From Campylobacteraceae bacterium (GTDB lineage Bacteria > Campylobacterota > Campylobacteria > Campylobacterales > JALSKU01), in assembly GCA_015488975.1 (NCBI GenBank), contig WFMT01000040.1, positions 1-15,523 of the forward strand: a DNA stretch of 15,523 bases. Reading direction: 5' to 3'. This document shows positions 6,722-12,973 of this stretch, piece after piece; within the stretch, counting starts at the first letter, position 1; each line of letters begins with the position of its first letter. A program made the translations under genes and the position numbers. The notes beneath the pieces were generated by a model. That model did no database searches. It was not told the DNA's origin and saw nothing but the letters and a program-made list of their open reading frames with translations.

Positions 6722-7471
6722 ATGAAAAAGATTATAATAATTTTACTATTCATATTAAGTATATCAGATGCTAAGAATATCACTGCTACTTATAAAGTAA
6801 GCTTTGGAATTTTTGGTAGAATCGGTGTAGCAAAAGCAGTTTTACAGGTAAATAAAGATAAAACTTATCATATTTCCATACAGGCAAAAGCAACAGGCTT
6901 GGCAAAGCTGTTAAGTGATGGACGAGTTGAAAAATATGAAAGTTCTGGCAAGATAATAAATGGCTTTTTAGTACCTGATATATATACGGCAACTACAACA
7001 ACTCATTCTAAAATATATAAAAAAGTTTTTATATTTAATCATAAAAATAAAAAAGTTAAAGTTTTAAAATTTAGAATTCATGCTAACAATACGAGTAAAA
7101 GTGTAGAGACATTGGAATATTATGCAAATAATGATATATTAACTCTGTTTTTCAATATAAAACATTATCTTGATGATTTTAGATTTACAGGTAACAAGAT
7201 TTTACATGCAGTCGGTGCAAATAAAAAAGATGGGAAAGTAAACTTGATAGCACCTACTGGAAAAAAGCTTAATGATTTAAAAAGATATTTAGGCAAAAAA
7301 GCAGGGCATTTTCTTATAGTTTTCATAAATCAAAAGATTTTTGCTAGTAAAAGAGGCGAATTGTATCTTAACTTAAATGATGATGGGATTTGCACAAAAG
7401 CAGTTTTAAAAGATGTTATCTTCTTTGGTGACATAAGGGGAAAACTAATCAATCTAAAGGAGACAAATTAA
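6722..7471 (+). CDS. DUF3108-type secreted/periplasmic protein
   Basis: A 249-residue protein starting at ATG 6722. The open frame continues upstream, but only as antisense to the mscS-like gene. A signal peptide is evident (MKKIIIILLFILSISDA, then K). The body begins ATYKVSFGIFGRIGVAKAVL, followed by ISIQAKATGLAKLLSDGRVEKYESSG and VPDIYTATTTT. This is the DUF3108 pattern of a beta-rich periplasmic protein with no known activity. There is no cysteine at the cleavage site, so it is not a lipoprotein. Its TAA overlaps the ATG of a 10-codon ORF by one base, inside an operon leading to an EamA permease. Confidence 0.7.
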   Translation: MKKIIIILLFILSISDAKNITATYKVSFGIFGRIGVAKAVLQVNKDKTYHISIQAKATGLAKLLSDGRVEKYESSGKIINGFLVPDIYTATTTTHSKIYKKVFIFNHKNKKVKVLKFRIHANNTSKSVETLEYYANNDILTLFFNIKHYLDDFRFTGNKILHAVGANKKDGKVNLIAPTGKKLNDLKRYLGKKAGHFLIVFINQKIFASKRGELYLNLNDDGICTKAVLKDVIFFGDIRGKLINLKETN

Positions 7472-7503
7472 TGACAATAATAGTAAAAAATTATGAGGGA
7501 TAA
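7471..7503 (+). CDS. 10-codon overlapping leader ORF (MTIIVKNYEG)
   Basis: ATG 7471 shares its A with the preceding TAA (TAATG). It has the best ribosome binding site in the neighbourhood, AAAGGAG at 7457-7463, at optimal spacing. The frame ends at TAA 7501-7503, overlapping the first 11 bases of the permease gene (ATG 7493), which has no clear site of its own. This geometry suggests translational coupling: ribosomes load at 7471, terminate at 7503 and reinitiate at 7493. It could alternatively be the remains of the permease's original start after a frameshift. Confidence 0.45.
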   Translation: MTIIVKNYEG

Positions 7504-8389
7504 TTTCAAAAAAGGTATATATTATATGCTTTTTGCTTCTATATGTTTTGCAGTTATGGGCGGTTTTGCAAAAGAGTTATCAAAAGATATGAGTGCCGTT
7601 GAAGTTGTATTTTTTAGAAATATTTTTGGGGTTTTGTTTATATCATTGACTCTTTTAAAATACCCGATAACCCAAAAAGGAGGAAAGATTTTGCTTCTTT
7701 TGTTTAGAGGGTTTATGGGGTTTGCCGCACTTTTGGCATTTTTTTACAATATTGCTCATATATCACTTGCTGAAGCTATGACATACTCAAGAACATCCCC
7801 TATCTTTACGGCTGTTTTTGCATTTATATTTTTAAAAGAAAAGCTTTATAAATTTGGTTGGATTGGAGTATTGGTTGGATTTGTAGGGATTATTTTTATA
7901 ACAAGACCTGAGGGTATTTATGAATTTGACAGATATGACATGCTTGGTATTTTTAGTGGAGTAGGTGCTGCTTTGGCTTATACTGCTGTTAGAGAATTAA
8001 GAGAATATTACGACACAAGAGTTATCGTGCTTTCTTTTATGATTATTGGAACGATAGGTCCTTTGATACTGTTTCTAATAGGTTTATTTTACGCACCCAA
8101 AGATTTTGATTATATTTTTGCAAAATTTACAATGCCAAAAACAGATGATTATACATTGATACTACTTCTTGGTTTTAGCGCAACTTTAGCTCAAGTTTAC
8201 ATGACAAAAGCTTATAGCGTTACAAAAGCGGGTATTGTAGGAGCTATTAGTTATAGCAATATCATTTTTTCTGTTATTATAGGAGTTTTTTTAGGTGACG
8301 CTTTTCCTGATTTTTTGACAAGTGTAGGTATCGTTCTTATCGTTATCGCAGGTATATTGGTGAGCATTCAGCCTAAAAGCAGTGCCTGA
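7493..8389 (+). CDS. EamA-family DMT superfamily permease
   Basis: A 298-residue membrane protein with about ten hydrophobic helices in two EamA repeats. Repeat 1 runs about 1-135 (FASICFAVMGGFAKELS, VEVVFFRNIFGVLFISLTLL, EAMTYSRTSPIFTAVFAFIF). Repeat 2 runs about 150-290 (MLGIFSGVGAALAYTAVREL, ATLAQVYMTKAYSVTKAGIV). The PIFTAVFAFIFLKEK end of repeat 1 is typical of drug/metabolite transporters such as RhaT/YdcZ-like exporters. The substrate cannot be inferred. The frame has an in-frame TAA at 7484-7486, so it cannot start earlier than 7493. Its last 22 bases overlap the 3' end of convergent queC, so no room remains for a terminator between them. Confidence 0.88.
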   Translation: MRDNFKKGIYYMLFASICFAVMGGFAKELSKDMSAVEVVFFRNIFGVLFISLTLLKYPITQKGGKILLLLFRGFMGFAALLAFFYNIAHISLAEAMTYSRTSPIFTAVFAFIFLKEKLYKFGWIGVLVGFVGIIFITRPEGIYEFDRYDMLGIFSGVGAALAYTAVRELREYYDTRVIVLSFMIIGTIGPLILFLIGLFYAPKDFDYIFAKFTMPKTDDYTLILLLGFSATLAQVYMTKAYSVTKAGIVGAISYSNIIFSVIIGVFLGDAFPDFLTSVGIVLIVIAGILVSIQPKSSA

Positions 8390-9048
8390 TACCCTTTGTA
8401 TCCTTTTTCTCTTAGTTTGCAGGCAGGACATTTTCCGCATCCATATCCCCAGTCGTGAAAATTTATGTGATCACCATTGTAGCAAGTGTGCGATTCGTTT
8501 ATAACAATATCCAATACTCCTTCATCTTTAGCCAATTTGAAAGTTTCTGCTTTGCTTAAGTAAATGAGCGGATAGAGAAATTTTATATCGGATTCACTTC
8601 CAAGATTTAAAGCTTTTTCAAGAGGTTTTATAAACTCTTCTCTACAATCTGGATATCCGCTGTAATCGGTCTGATTTATACCTGTTATCAGAAAAGTTGC
8701 TCCAGTTTTTTGTGCGTATGCATGAGCTAAAGTAAAAAATATAGCATTTCGGTTTGGTACGAATGATGCAGGTAGATTTGGTTTGTTATGGTGAGAAGCA
8801 TTAACATCTTGTGAACTGTTTATAAGGGCTGAGTCACTTAACTCTTTGAAAGCATTTATTTTTAAGATACTGTTTTTTACTTTGAGAATATCTGCTATCT
8901 TTTTAGCCTGTTTTAGCTCAACCTTGTGTCTTTGTCCGTAATCAAAACTTAAAGTCTCAACCTCTTCAAATCTGTTAATCGCCCATCCAAGACAAGTGGT
9001 GCTGTCTTGTCCTCCACTAAAAATAACAATAGTTTTTTTATGTTTCAA
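8368..9048 (-). CDS. queC: 7-cyano-7-deazaguanine (preQ0) synthase QueC
   Basis: A 226-residue N-type ATP pyrophosphatase. QueC converts 7-carboxy-7-deazaguanine, ammonia and ATP to preQ0 in queuosine biosynthesis. The PP-loop SGGQDSTT is at 11-18, SFDYGQRHKVE at 34-44, VPNRNAIF at 97-104 and ITGINQTDYSGYPDCR at 121-136. The zinc-binding C-terminus has Cys189, then CGKCPAC (Cys204, Cys207, Cys210). The length is standard. The start is TTG, overlapping the TGA of the upstream response regulator by four bases (TTGA), with AAAGGAT as ribosome binding site. It is therefore coupled to a signalling operon that has no obvious link to tRNA modification. Confidence 0.96.
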   Translation of the reverse strand: MKHKKTIVIFSGGQDSTTCLGWAINRFEEVETLSFDYGQRHKVELKQAKKIADILKVKNSILKINAFKELSDSALINSSQDVNASHHNKPNLPASFVPNRNAIFFTLAHAYAQKTGATFLITGINQTDYSGYPDCREEFIKPLEKALNLGSESDIKFLYPLIYLSKAETFKLAKDEGVLDIVINESHTCYNGDHINFHDWGYGCGKCPACKLREKGYKGYQALLLG

Positions 9049-9749
9049 TTATAATCCTTTAATATATAGCCTTGCCCAAAATTTGTCTCTATTTTTAACT
9101 CAGAAACTTTTTTCCTTAGTTTACTGATAGTGTCTCTTATTGTAGATTCGGCTACTTCTTTTTCTCCCCATACATATTCTCTAAGTCTTTGATATGAAAT
9201 AGTTATATTTATGCTTTTTGCAAAAATATTTATCAATTTTTGCTCTATTGGACTCAATAAAATTTCTTTATTATTTTTAAGCAATTTTTTTAATTTCGTA
9301 TCATAATGGACATTTTTAGCTAAATATATTTTAGAAGCTGAGTATTTTTGAGAACACTCTTTGGAATGAAGAGTATTTTTTGCTACACTTAAGGCGATAT
9401 GTATATCCTCTTCTCTAACCGGTTTTATGAGGTAGTTATATGGTTTGCTTGAAAGTGCTTCTTGTATGATATCTTTATCATTATATGCACTTATATAAAA
9501 AACTATAGTATCTGGATCTTTAAGGTGCTTATTTATAACGGTTATCCCATCAAGTGAACCATGGATGTTTATATCCATAAAAATTATATCTATTTGTTTC
9601 TCTTTTATATGTTTGATAGCACAATCACAACTGTGGCAAATACCTACTATATTCTCGTTCGCTTGTATTATAATATCTTTTAAGAAAAGAGTCATAAGTG
9701 GTTCATCATCAACTATAAGAATATTCATTTTGTTCTTATTCATGTTCAT
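9045..9749 (-). CDS. Response regulator, REC plus OmpR-like winged-helix output
   Basis: A 234-residue protein. The receiver domain (8-125) has the acidic pair in LIVDDEP (Asp14, Asp15), phosphoacceptor Asp59 (FMDI), Ser87 (YISAYN) and Lys109 (LIKPV). The C-terminal domain (about 155-234) has a Trans_reg_C pattern: LSPIEQKLINIFA, ISYQRLREYVWG, VAESTIRDTISKLRKKV and FGQGYIL. It is therefore a DNA-binding transcription factor. The first ATG lies 14 bases inside the end of the histidine kinase gene (9736-9749). Met3 at 9743 has better spacing to AGGA. Its partner is almost certainly the overlapping kinase. A candidate binding site is the tandem CCGACAAA in front of the kinase gene. Confidence 0.92.
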   Translation of the reverse strand: MNMNKNKMNILIVDDEPLMTLFLKDIIIQANENIVGICHSCDCAIKHIKEKQIDIIFMDINIHGSLDGITVINKHLKDPDTIVFYISAYNDKDIIQEALSSKPYNYLIKPVREEDIHIALSVAKNTLHSKECSQKYSASKIYLAKNVHYDTKLKKLLKNNKEILLSPIEQKLINIFAKSINITISYQRLREYVWGEKEVAESTIRDTISKLRKKVSELKIETNFGQGYILKDYN

Positions 9750-11559
9750 CCTTGAATTTTACTATACAAGTTACACCATTGTTTGTTTCTATCTCAAGAG
9801 TAGCATCAGGTAATTTTTGAGTAAATGTTTGTATAAGTTTGTAGCCAAGACTCTTTGATTTATTTAAAATCTCTTTATCAAAACCTATGCCGTTATCTTT
9901 GTAATAAAGTGTATTATATCCATCTTTTTTTGAGAAGCTGATTATAATTTGAGGATTTTTAATATTTTTAAAAGCATATTTGTAGCTATTTGTAATTAGT
10001 TCATTGAGTATCATGCCAAGGCTTACAAATTTTTCAGTTGATATATTGGCAAATGATATTTTTGTCTGTATATCGATTTTATCATTTTTATTTGCAACAG
10101 ATTGCACAAATTTTTGAATATACGGCTTTAAACTTATCTTTTTATTTGAATCAATATAAAAAAGTTCATGTATATAAGACATAGCACGAATTCTCTCACA
10201 AGTCATCTCGAAGGCTTCTATAGCATCTTCATTTTTAAACAACTGTTTTTGCAACCATAAGAATGTTAAAATAGATTGAAAATTATTTTTAACCCTGTGT
10301 TGTAACTCCTTTAGGAGCAACTTGTATCTTTTTGTCTGTTTCTCTACTCTAAGAGTTAAGAGTCTATTTTGTTCAGTAGTTAATTTTAGCAATTTTTTAT
10401 TTGCTGCGAGTCTTTCATTTTTTAGTGTATACATTTTACCGGCCAAAGCTAAAGAAAATAGTATCATTTCAATAGCAGAGCCGATAAAAGGAAAATTTCT
10501 AGTTACTGTATTGTATGGAATAATACCAAATTGCAAAAGGTTAAATAAAATCATACCTGAAAAAAATGAACAAAGAGCAAGTACATATATAAATGCTACC
10601 GCTGTACCTTTTTTTATAGACAATATACCAGTAATTATCAATGTTATCAATGTAAGGGTTGTGACTAAGCTTGTATAGTAAAATCCACTGTTTATATCTA
10701 TAGCTATCCAGATAGCACAAATGATAAGCAAAATTTTAAAAAAATTTAATATGCTATTTAATTTTGGGAGCATTTGTTTGACTTTTAAAACTTGCTGTGT
10801 AAATATGGTCAATATAAAAAATGTTGAAGGAAATGCAATTTGAAGTTTTTGAAAAATTTCCCCATCCACAAAATATAAAATAAAGCCGCTATAAAGCATA
10901 ACAGGAATAAAAAATATTGAAATATAAGTAATATATAAAAGGTATATTCTTTCTCTTAAAAATATATAAATAAAAATATTATATAAAAGTATAGTTAGAA
11001 TAACTCCATAATATAAAAAATAAAAATAATTTTGAAAAAATCTGTAAGTTATATATCGTATATAAGACTGTATAACAAATTTTCCAAAAATTCCATAAGC
11101 AGTATTAAATTTGACATATATTGTTTTGGTTTCATGTGGCATAAGCCTTACAACGAAAACAGGAAGCATATCTTTGATTTTTCTATTTTTCATAGGCACT
11201 TTGAGTCCGTTTTTAGAGACTTGGATAACTTTACCCGATTTTACTACAAAAAAATCAAAGACAGAATAAAAATCTTCACTAAACCCCACAAATCGTGCTA
11301 TTTTTTTATTTGTAGGATTTTTAATGGAAAATTTGACCCAGTTATTTCCTTTTTTATATCCAAGTGAAAGAATATTACTGATAGTTTTAAATCGTTTTAT
11401 TTTCAATATATTGTTAATGTTTAATTTTTGTGACTTATCATAAAAATATTGAATTTTAAAAGTTTCTATATTTGTTTTTTGAATATTTATAGTTACAGGT
11501 TTAGCATTGATAAAAGATATTATGCCAATTAGTAAAAATATAATTTTTTTAATTTCCAT
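9736..11559 (-). CDS. 7TMR-DISM sensor histidine kinase (HisKA_2 type)
   Basis: A 607-residue membrane sensor. A signal peptide (1-19) is followed by an extracytoplasmic 7TMR-DISM extracellular-type beta domain (about 25-160), with no recognisable ligand residues. Seven hydrophobic helices lie at about 178-375 (7TMR-DISM_7TM). A short coiled linker (376-412) leads to the HisKA_2 phosphoacceptor motif LLLKELQHRVKNNFQSILTF (His421), and the HATPase domain has MILNELITNSYKYAF (Asn519), YKDNGIGFDKE (555-) and SLGYKLIQ. It autophosphorylates and would signal to the overlapping regulator. 7TMR-DISM receptors often sense small carboxylates or sugars, but the ligand here is unknown. The kinase is first in the leftward operon. 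Confidence 0.92.
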   Translation of the reverse strand: MEIKKIIFLLIGIISFINAKPVTINIQKTNIETFKIQYFYDKSQKLNINNILKIKRFKTISNILSLGYKKGNNWVKFSIKNPTNKKIARFVGFSEDFYSVFDFFVVKSGKVIQVSKNGLKVPMKNRKIKDMLPVFVVRLMPHETKTIYVKFNTAYGIFGKFVIQSYIRYITYRFFQNYFYFLYYGVILTILLYNIFIYIFLRERIYLLYITYISIFFIPVMLYSGFILYFVDGEIFQKLQIAFPSTFFILTIFTQQVLKVKQMLPKLNSILNFFKILLIICAIWIAIDINSGFYYTSLVTTLTLITLIITGILSIKKGTAVAFIYVLALCSFFSGMILFNLLQFGIIPYNTVTRNFPFIGSAIEMILFSLALAGKMYTLKNERLAANKKLLKLTTEQNRLLTLRVEKQTKRYKLLLKELQHRVKNNFQSILTFLWLQKQLFKNEDAIEAFEMTCERIRAMSYIHELFYIDSNKKISLKPYIQKFVQSVANKNDKIDIQTKISFANISTEKFVSLGMILNELITNSYKYAFKNIKNPQIIISFSKKDGYNTLYYKDNGIGFDKEILNKSKSLGYKLIQTFTQKLPDATLEIETNNGVTCIVKFKDEHE

Positions 11560-11593
11560 TTCAAATTATACCAAAAATTTATATTTATACAAC

Positions 11594-11612
11594 CCGACAA
11601 AAAACCGACAAA
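11594..11612. promoter_or_regulatory. Tandem CCGACAAA direct repeat, candidate response-regulator operator
   Basis: CCGACAAA occurs at 11594-11601 and again at 11605-11612. The 11-bp period is about one helical turn, the spacing used by OmpR-family dimers on tandem half-sites. It lies in the 101-base divergent region between the kinase ATG (11559) and the 39-codon ORF (11661). It is conspicuously GC-richer than its surroundings. TATAAT-like sequences (GATAATATAA at 11641-11650) lie between it and the rightward ORF. Assignment to this regulator is inference. Confidence 0.4.
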
Positions 11613-11660
11613 TATAAGTGATAATTTTATGATAATTTGAGATAATATAAAGGAACAAAA

Positions 11661-11780
11661 ATGAAATTTATCATAAAGTTATATTTAGCAGTTTTAATTG
11701 TTTCTAATATAAGTCCATCTCTCCAAGCAAACACCACAACCCCAAAGATACAAATAACTCAGATAATCATAGAGGGATAA
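11661..11780 (+). CDS. 39-residue signal-peptide ORF, probable truncated ABC_sub_bind protein
   Basis: ATG 11661 follows AAAGGA (11649-11654) at good spacing. The peptide is MKFIIKLYLAVLIVSNISPS then LQANTTTPKIQITQIIIEG and TAA. The first 22 or so residues form a clear Sec signal peptide with LQA as cleavage site. The following PKIQITQII resembles the beginning of ABC_sub_bind (PF04392) periplasmic proteins, which read KVAVTQIVEHPALD. The rest is absent, so it is either a truncated gene or a very short secreted peptide of about 16 residues. It is divergent from a sensor kinase and shares the promoter region containing the tandem repeat. Confidence 0.45.
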   Translation: MKFIIKLYLAVLIVSNISPSLQANTTTPKIQITQIIIEG

Positions 11781-11837
11781 ATAAACTTCATTTAAACCCC
11801 TATATTTAAGTATTTAATTTAAACTTATACATTTTTT

Positions 11838-11873
11838 TATATACCTTTAAATGCCTTTATTTAAAGGTATATA
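11838..11873. repeat. Perfect 15-bp inverted repeat
   Basis: TATATACCTTTAAAT (11838-11852) and its exact complement at 11859-11873 flank a 6-base loop GCCTTT. A T-run (11832-11838) precedes rather than follows it, so on the plus strand it is not a classical intrinsic terminator. It lies 58 bases beyond the 39-codon ORF and 39 bases outside the 3' boundary of the group II intron tail. The adjoining stretch 11781-11837 and 11874-11911 is AT-rich, with no gene seen. Confidence 0.55.
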
Positions 11874-11911
11874 TCTACTTATGCTGGGTTTAAACCATTT
11901 ATCTACTTCTT

Positions 11912-11986
11912 GTCGGATAAGAACCCCATCTCACGATGAAGCCCTCTCCTAAGAACCGTGCTTGCCACTTTCACGGCACACGGCTC
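11912..11986 (-). ncRNA. Group II intron 3' remnant (domains V and VI)
   Basis: On the minus strand 11986-11953 is a 34-nt domain V. It starts GAGCCGTGTGCC, has the GAAA tetraloop, and returns as GGCAAGCACGGTTC, with the catalytic AGC at its base. Domain VI follows: AGAGGGCTTCATC, loop GTGA, GATGGGGTTCT, then TTATCCGAC, where the intron should end in the usual A-pyrimidine at about 11912-11913. Domains V-VI form the catalytic core and branch-point helix of self-splicing retroelements. No reverse transcriptase/maturase frame is found upstream (to the right). The intron is a 5'-truncated fossil, possibly extending to about 12060. Confidence 0.85.
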
Positions 11987-12085
11987 AAGCATTAATAACT
12001 AAATTTCCCGACTTCGCTCATAAATTTCAAAGAAACGCCTATATTGCGAGGTTTGATATTTTTTTTAGGCACTACACTTGGTTGA
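11987..12085. other. Unassigned stretch between intron tail and transposase remnant
   Basis: There is no open frame of note. AAATTT-CCCGACTTCGCTCAT-AAATTT near 12000-12026 is a small repeat-bounded segment. It may be intron domain IV residue, since on the minus strand it leads directly into domain V. Confidence 0.25.
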
Positions 12086-12470
12086 TTATTTTATTATCGC
12101 AGGTCTTGTGGTAATAGGCACTTCCATAATTTTATAAATCTTTTTTGCATCATTAGATACTTTTGAAGGGAGTGAGTATTTTTTATCTGTTGCATCTTTT
12201 GGTAGTATTTGAAGTTCTTGTTTAAATCTATCTTCAAGTGGCTGATTATGCTGCTCTTTTTTCAAATGAAATATATGATGTTATTTTCTCATCTTTACAT
12301 AATTTGATATTCTCATCACTGAAGTATCCTACATCAGCTAACAGTGCCTTTGGTTTCAGAGTTGGACTCTCTTTAAACAATTGTAATTTTTCTCTTTCTT
12401 TTAGCTCTTTATATCTTTTATTTTATCCAATTTTTGCTGTTTGTTTGGTTAGGTTAATCCGATAGACTCC
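12086..12470 (-). pseudogene. IS1182-like DDE transposase fragment
   Basis: On the minus strand a frame reads KRYKELKEREKLQLFKESPT, then LKPKALLADVGYFSDENIKL and CKDEKITSYISFEK. It then shifts by one base in an A-run to EQHNQPLEDRFKQELQILPKD, ATDKKYSLPSKV and a TAA at 12086-12088. The LLADVGYFSDENI block is the second catalytic-Asp region of IS1182/IS4-like transposases, and KxxKHNQPLEDRF-type text follows it in that family. A second disruption lies near 12424, where an in-frame TAA precedes KRYKEL. The N-terminal half and both insertion-sequence ends are missing. It adjoins, and probably once interrupted, the metallophosphoesterase remnant to its right. Confidence 0.72.
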
Positions 12471-12726
12471 TAGATAGATAGAAAACTCCTGTTTATATAT
12501 ATCTGGAACCAAATCGCCATTGTTTAGAACAAACGAAACATCTTTATCTTTGTTGATATTAGATATAATTTTTTTTAGAATATTATCTCCGTCACGATTG
12601 TCATCCATAACTACAAAAGAAAAACTTTTTTGATGTTGATTGCTAAGATTTATCTTGTTTATCATTTTTTGATTACAGGGAGATGCAAAAGCTTATAATG
12701 CCATAAAGCGGTAGCAATTTTTTCAT
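12471..12726 (-). pseudogene. Metallophosphoesterase-like lipoprotein gene, broken N-terminal part
   Basis: ATG at 12726 (minus strand) has an intact AAAAGGAT ribosome binding site at 12733-12740 and begins MKKLLPLYGIISFCISL before TAA at 12673-12675. A frameshift later the text continues as NQHQKSFSFVVMDDNRDGDN, then ISNINKDKDVSFVLNNGDLV and PDIYKQEFSIYL. VVM(G)DNRDGD and NNGDLV are the first two metal-binding motifs of calcineurin-like phosphoesterases, with the usual Gly of GDNRDGD replaced by Asp. The leader looks like an export signal. About 90 of an expected 300 or more codons remain before the transposase fragment begins near 12470. Confidence 0.65.
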
Positions 12727-12742
12727 TTTTTTATCCTTTTAA

Positions 12743-12840
12743 CTGACCTTATGCACTATACAGCAACATCGCGAAAAGATTTTAGCATAGCTAAAAAGCT
12801 ATGGTGAGAGCTTTCTAACGAAACAATATGCCTCTTTCTT
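12743..12840. repeat. Half copy of the 14763-14878 MITE-like element
   Basis: CTGACCTTATGCAC at 12743-12756 matches the left terminal repeat of the downstream element (CTGACCTTACGCAC) at 13 of 14 bases. A GCGAAAAG segment and a hairpin CATAGCT-AAAA-AGCTATG (12786-12803) recall its internal architecture. No matching right terminus is seen, so the copy is truncated or diverged. It begins 17 bases outside the broken phosphoesterase gene start. The remaining bases to 12893 hold no gene. Confidence 0.5.
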
Positions 12841-12893
12841 GTTTACCTACGGGTGAGTTTTAATTTTATGTGAAATTGTAACAGCCAAATATA

Positions 12894-12927
12894 AAATGAA
12901 AATGAAATCACAGCTTCATTTTCATTT
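12894..12927. repeat. Perfect 13-bp inverted repeat upstream of the glycosyltransferase gene
   Basis: AAATGAAAATGAA (12894-12906) and TTCATTTTCATTT (12915-12927) enclose an 8-base loop ATCACAGC. It lies 46 bases before the glycosyltransferase start. It could be an operator, or a weak terminator for whatever once preceded the gene. Nothing in the sequence decides between these. Confidence 0.45.
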
Positions 12928-12973
12928 CATTTTGCTATTATATTATTTCATAAAAATAAAAGAGGTTACAGAT

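Noticed and set aside
12238..12465. 75-codon plus-strand frame
   Set aside because: It is antisense to the frameshifted transposase fragment and has no family resemblance or ribosome binding site.
12896..12973. Upstream extension of the glycosyltransferase to 12896
   Set aside because: It would translate through the 13-bp inverted repeat. The GT-B motif starts right at the internal ATG 12974, which has AGAGGT at proper spacing.
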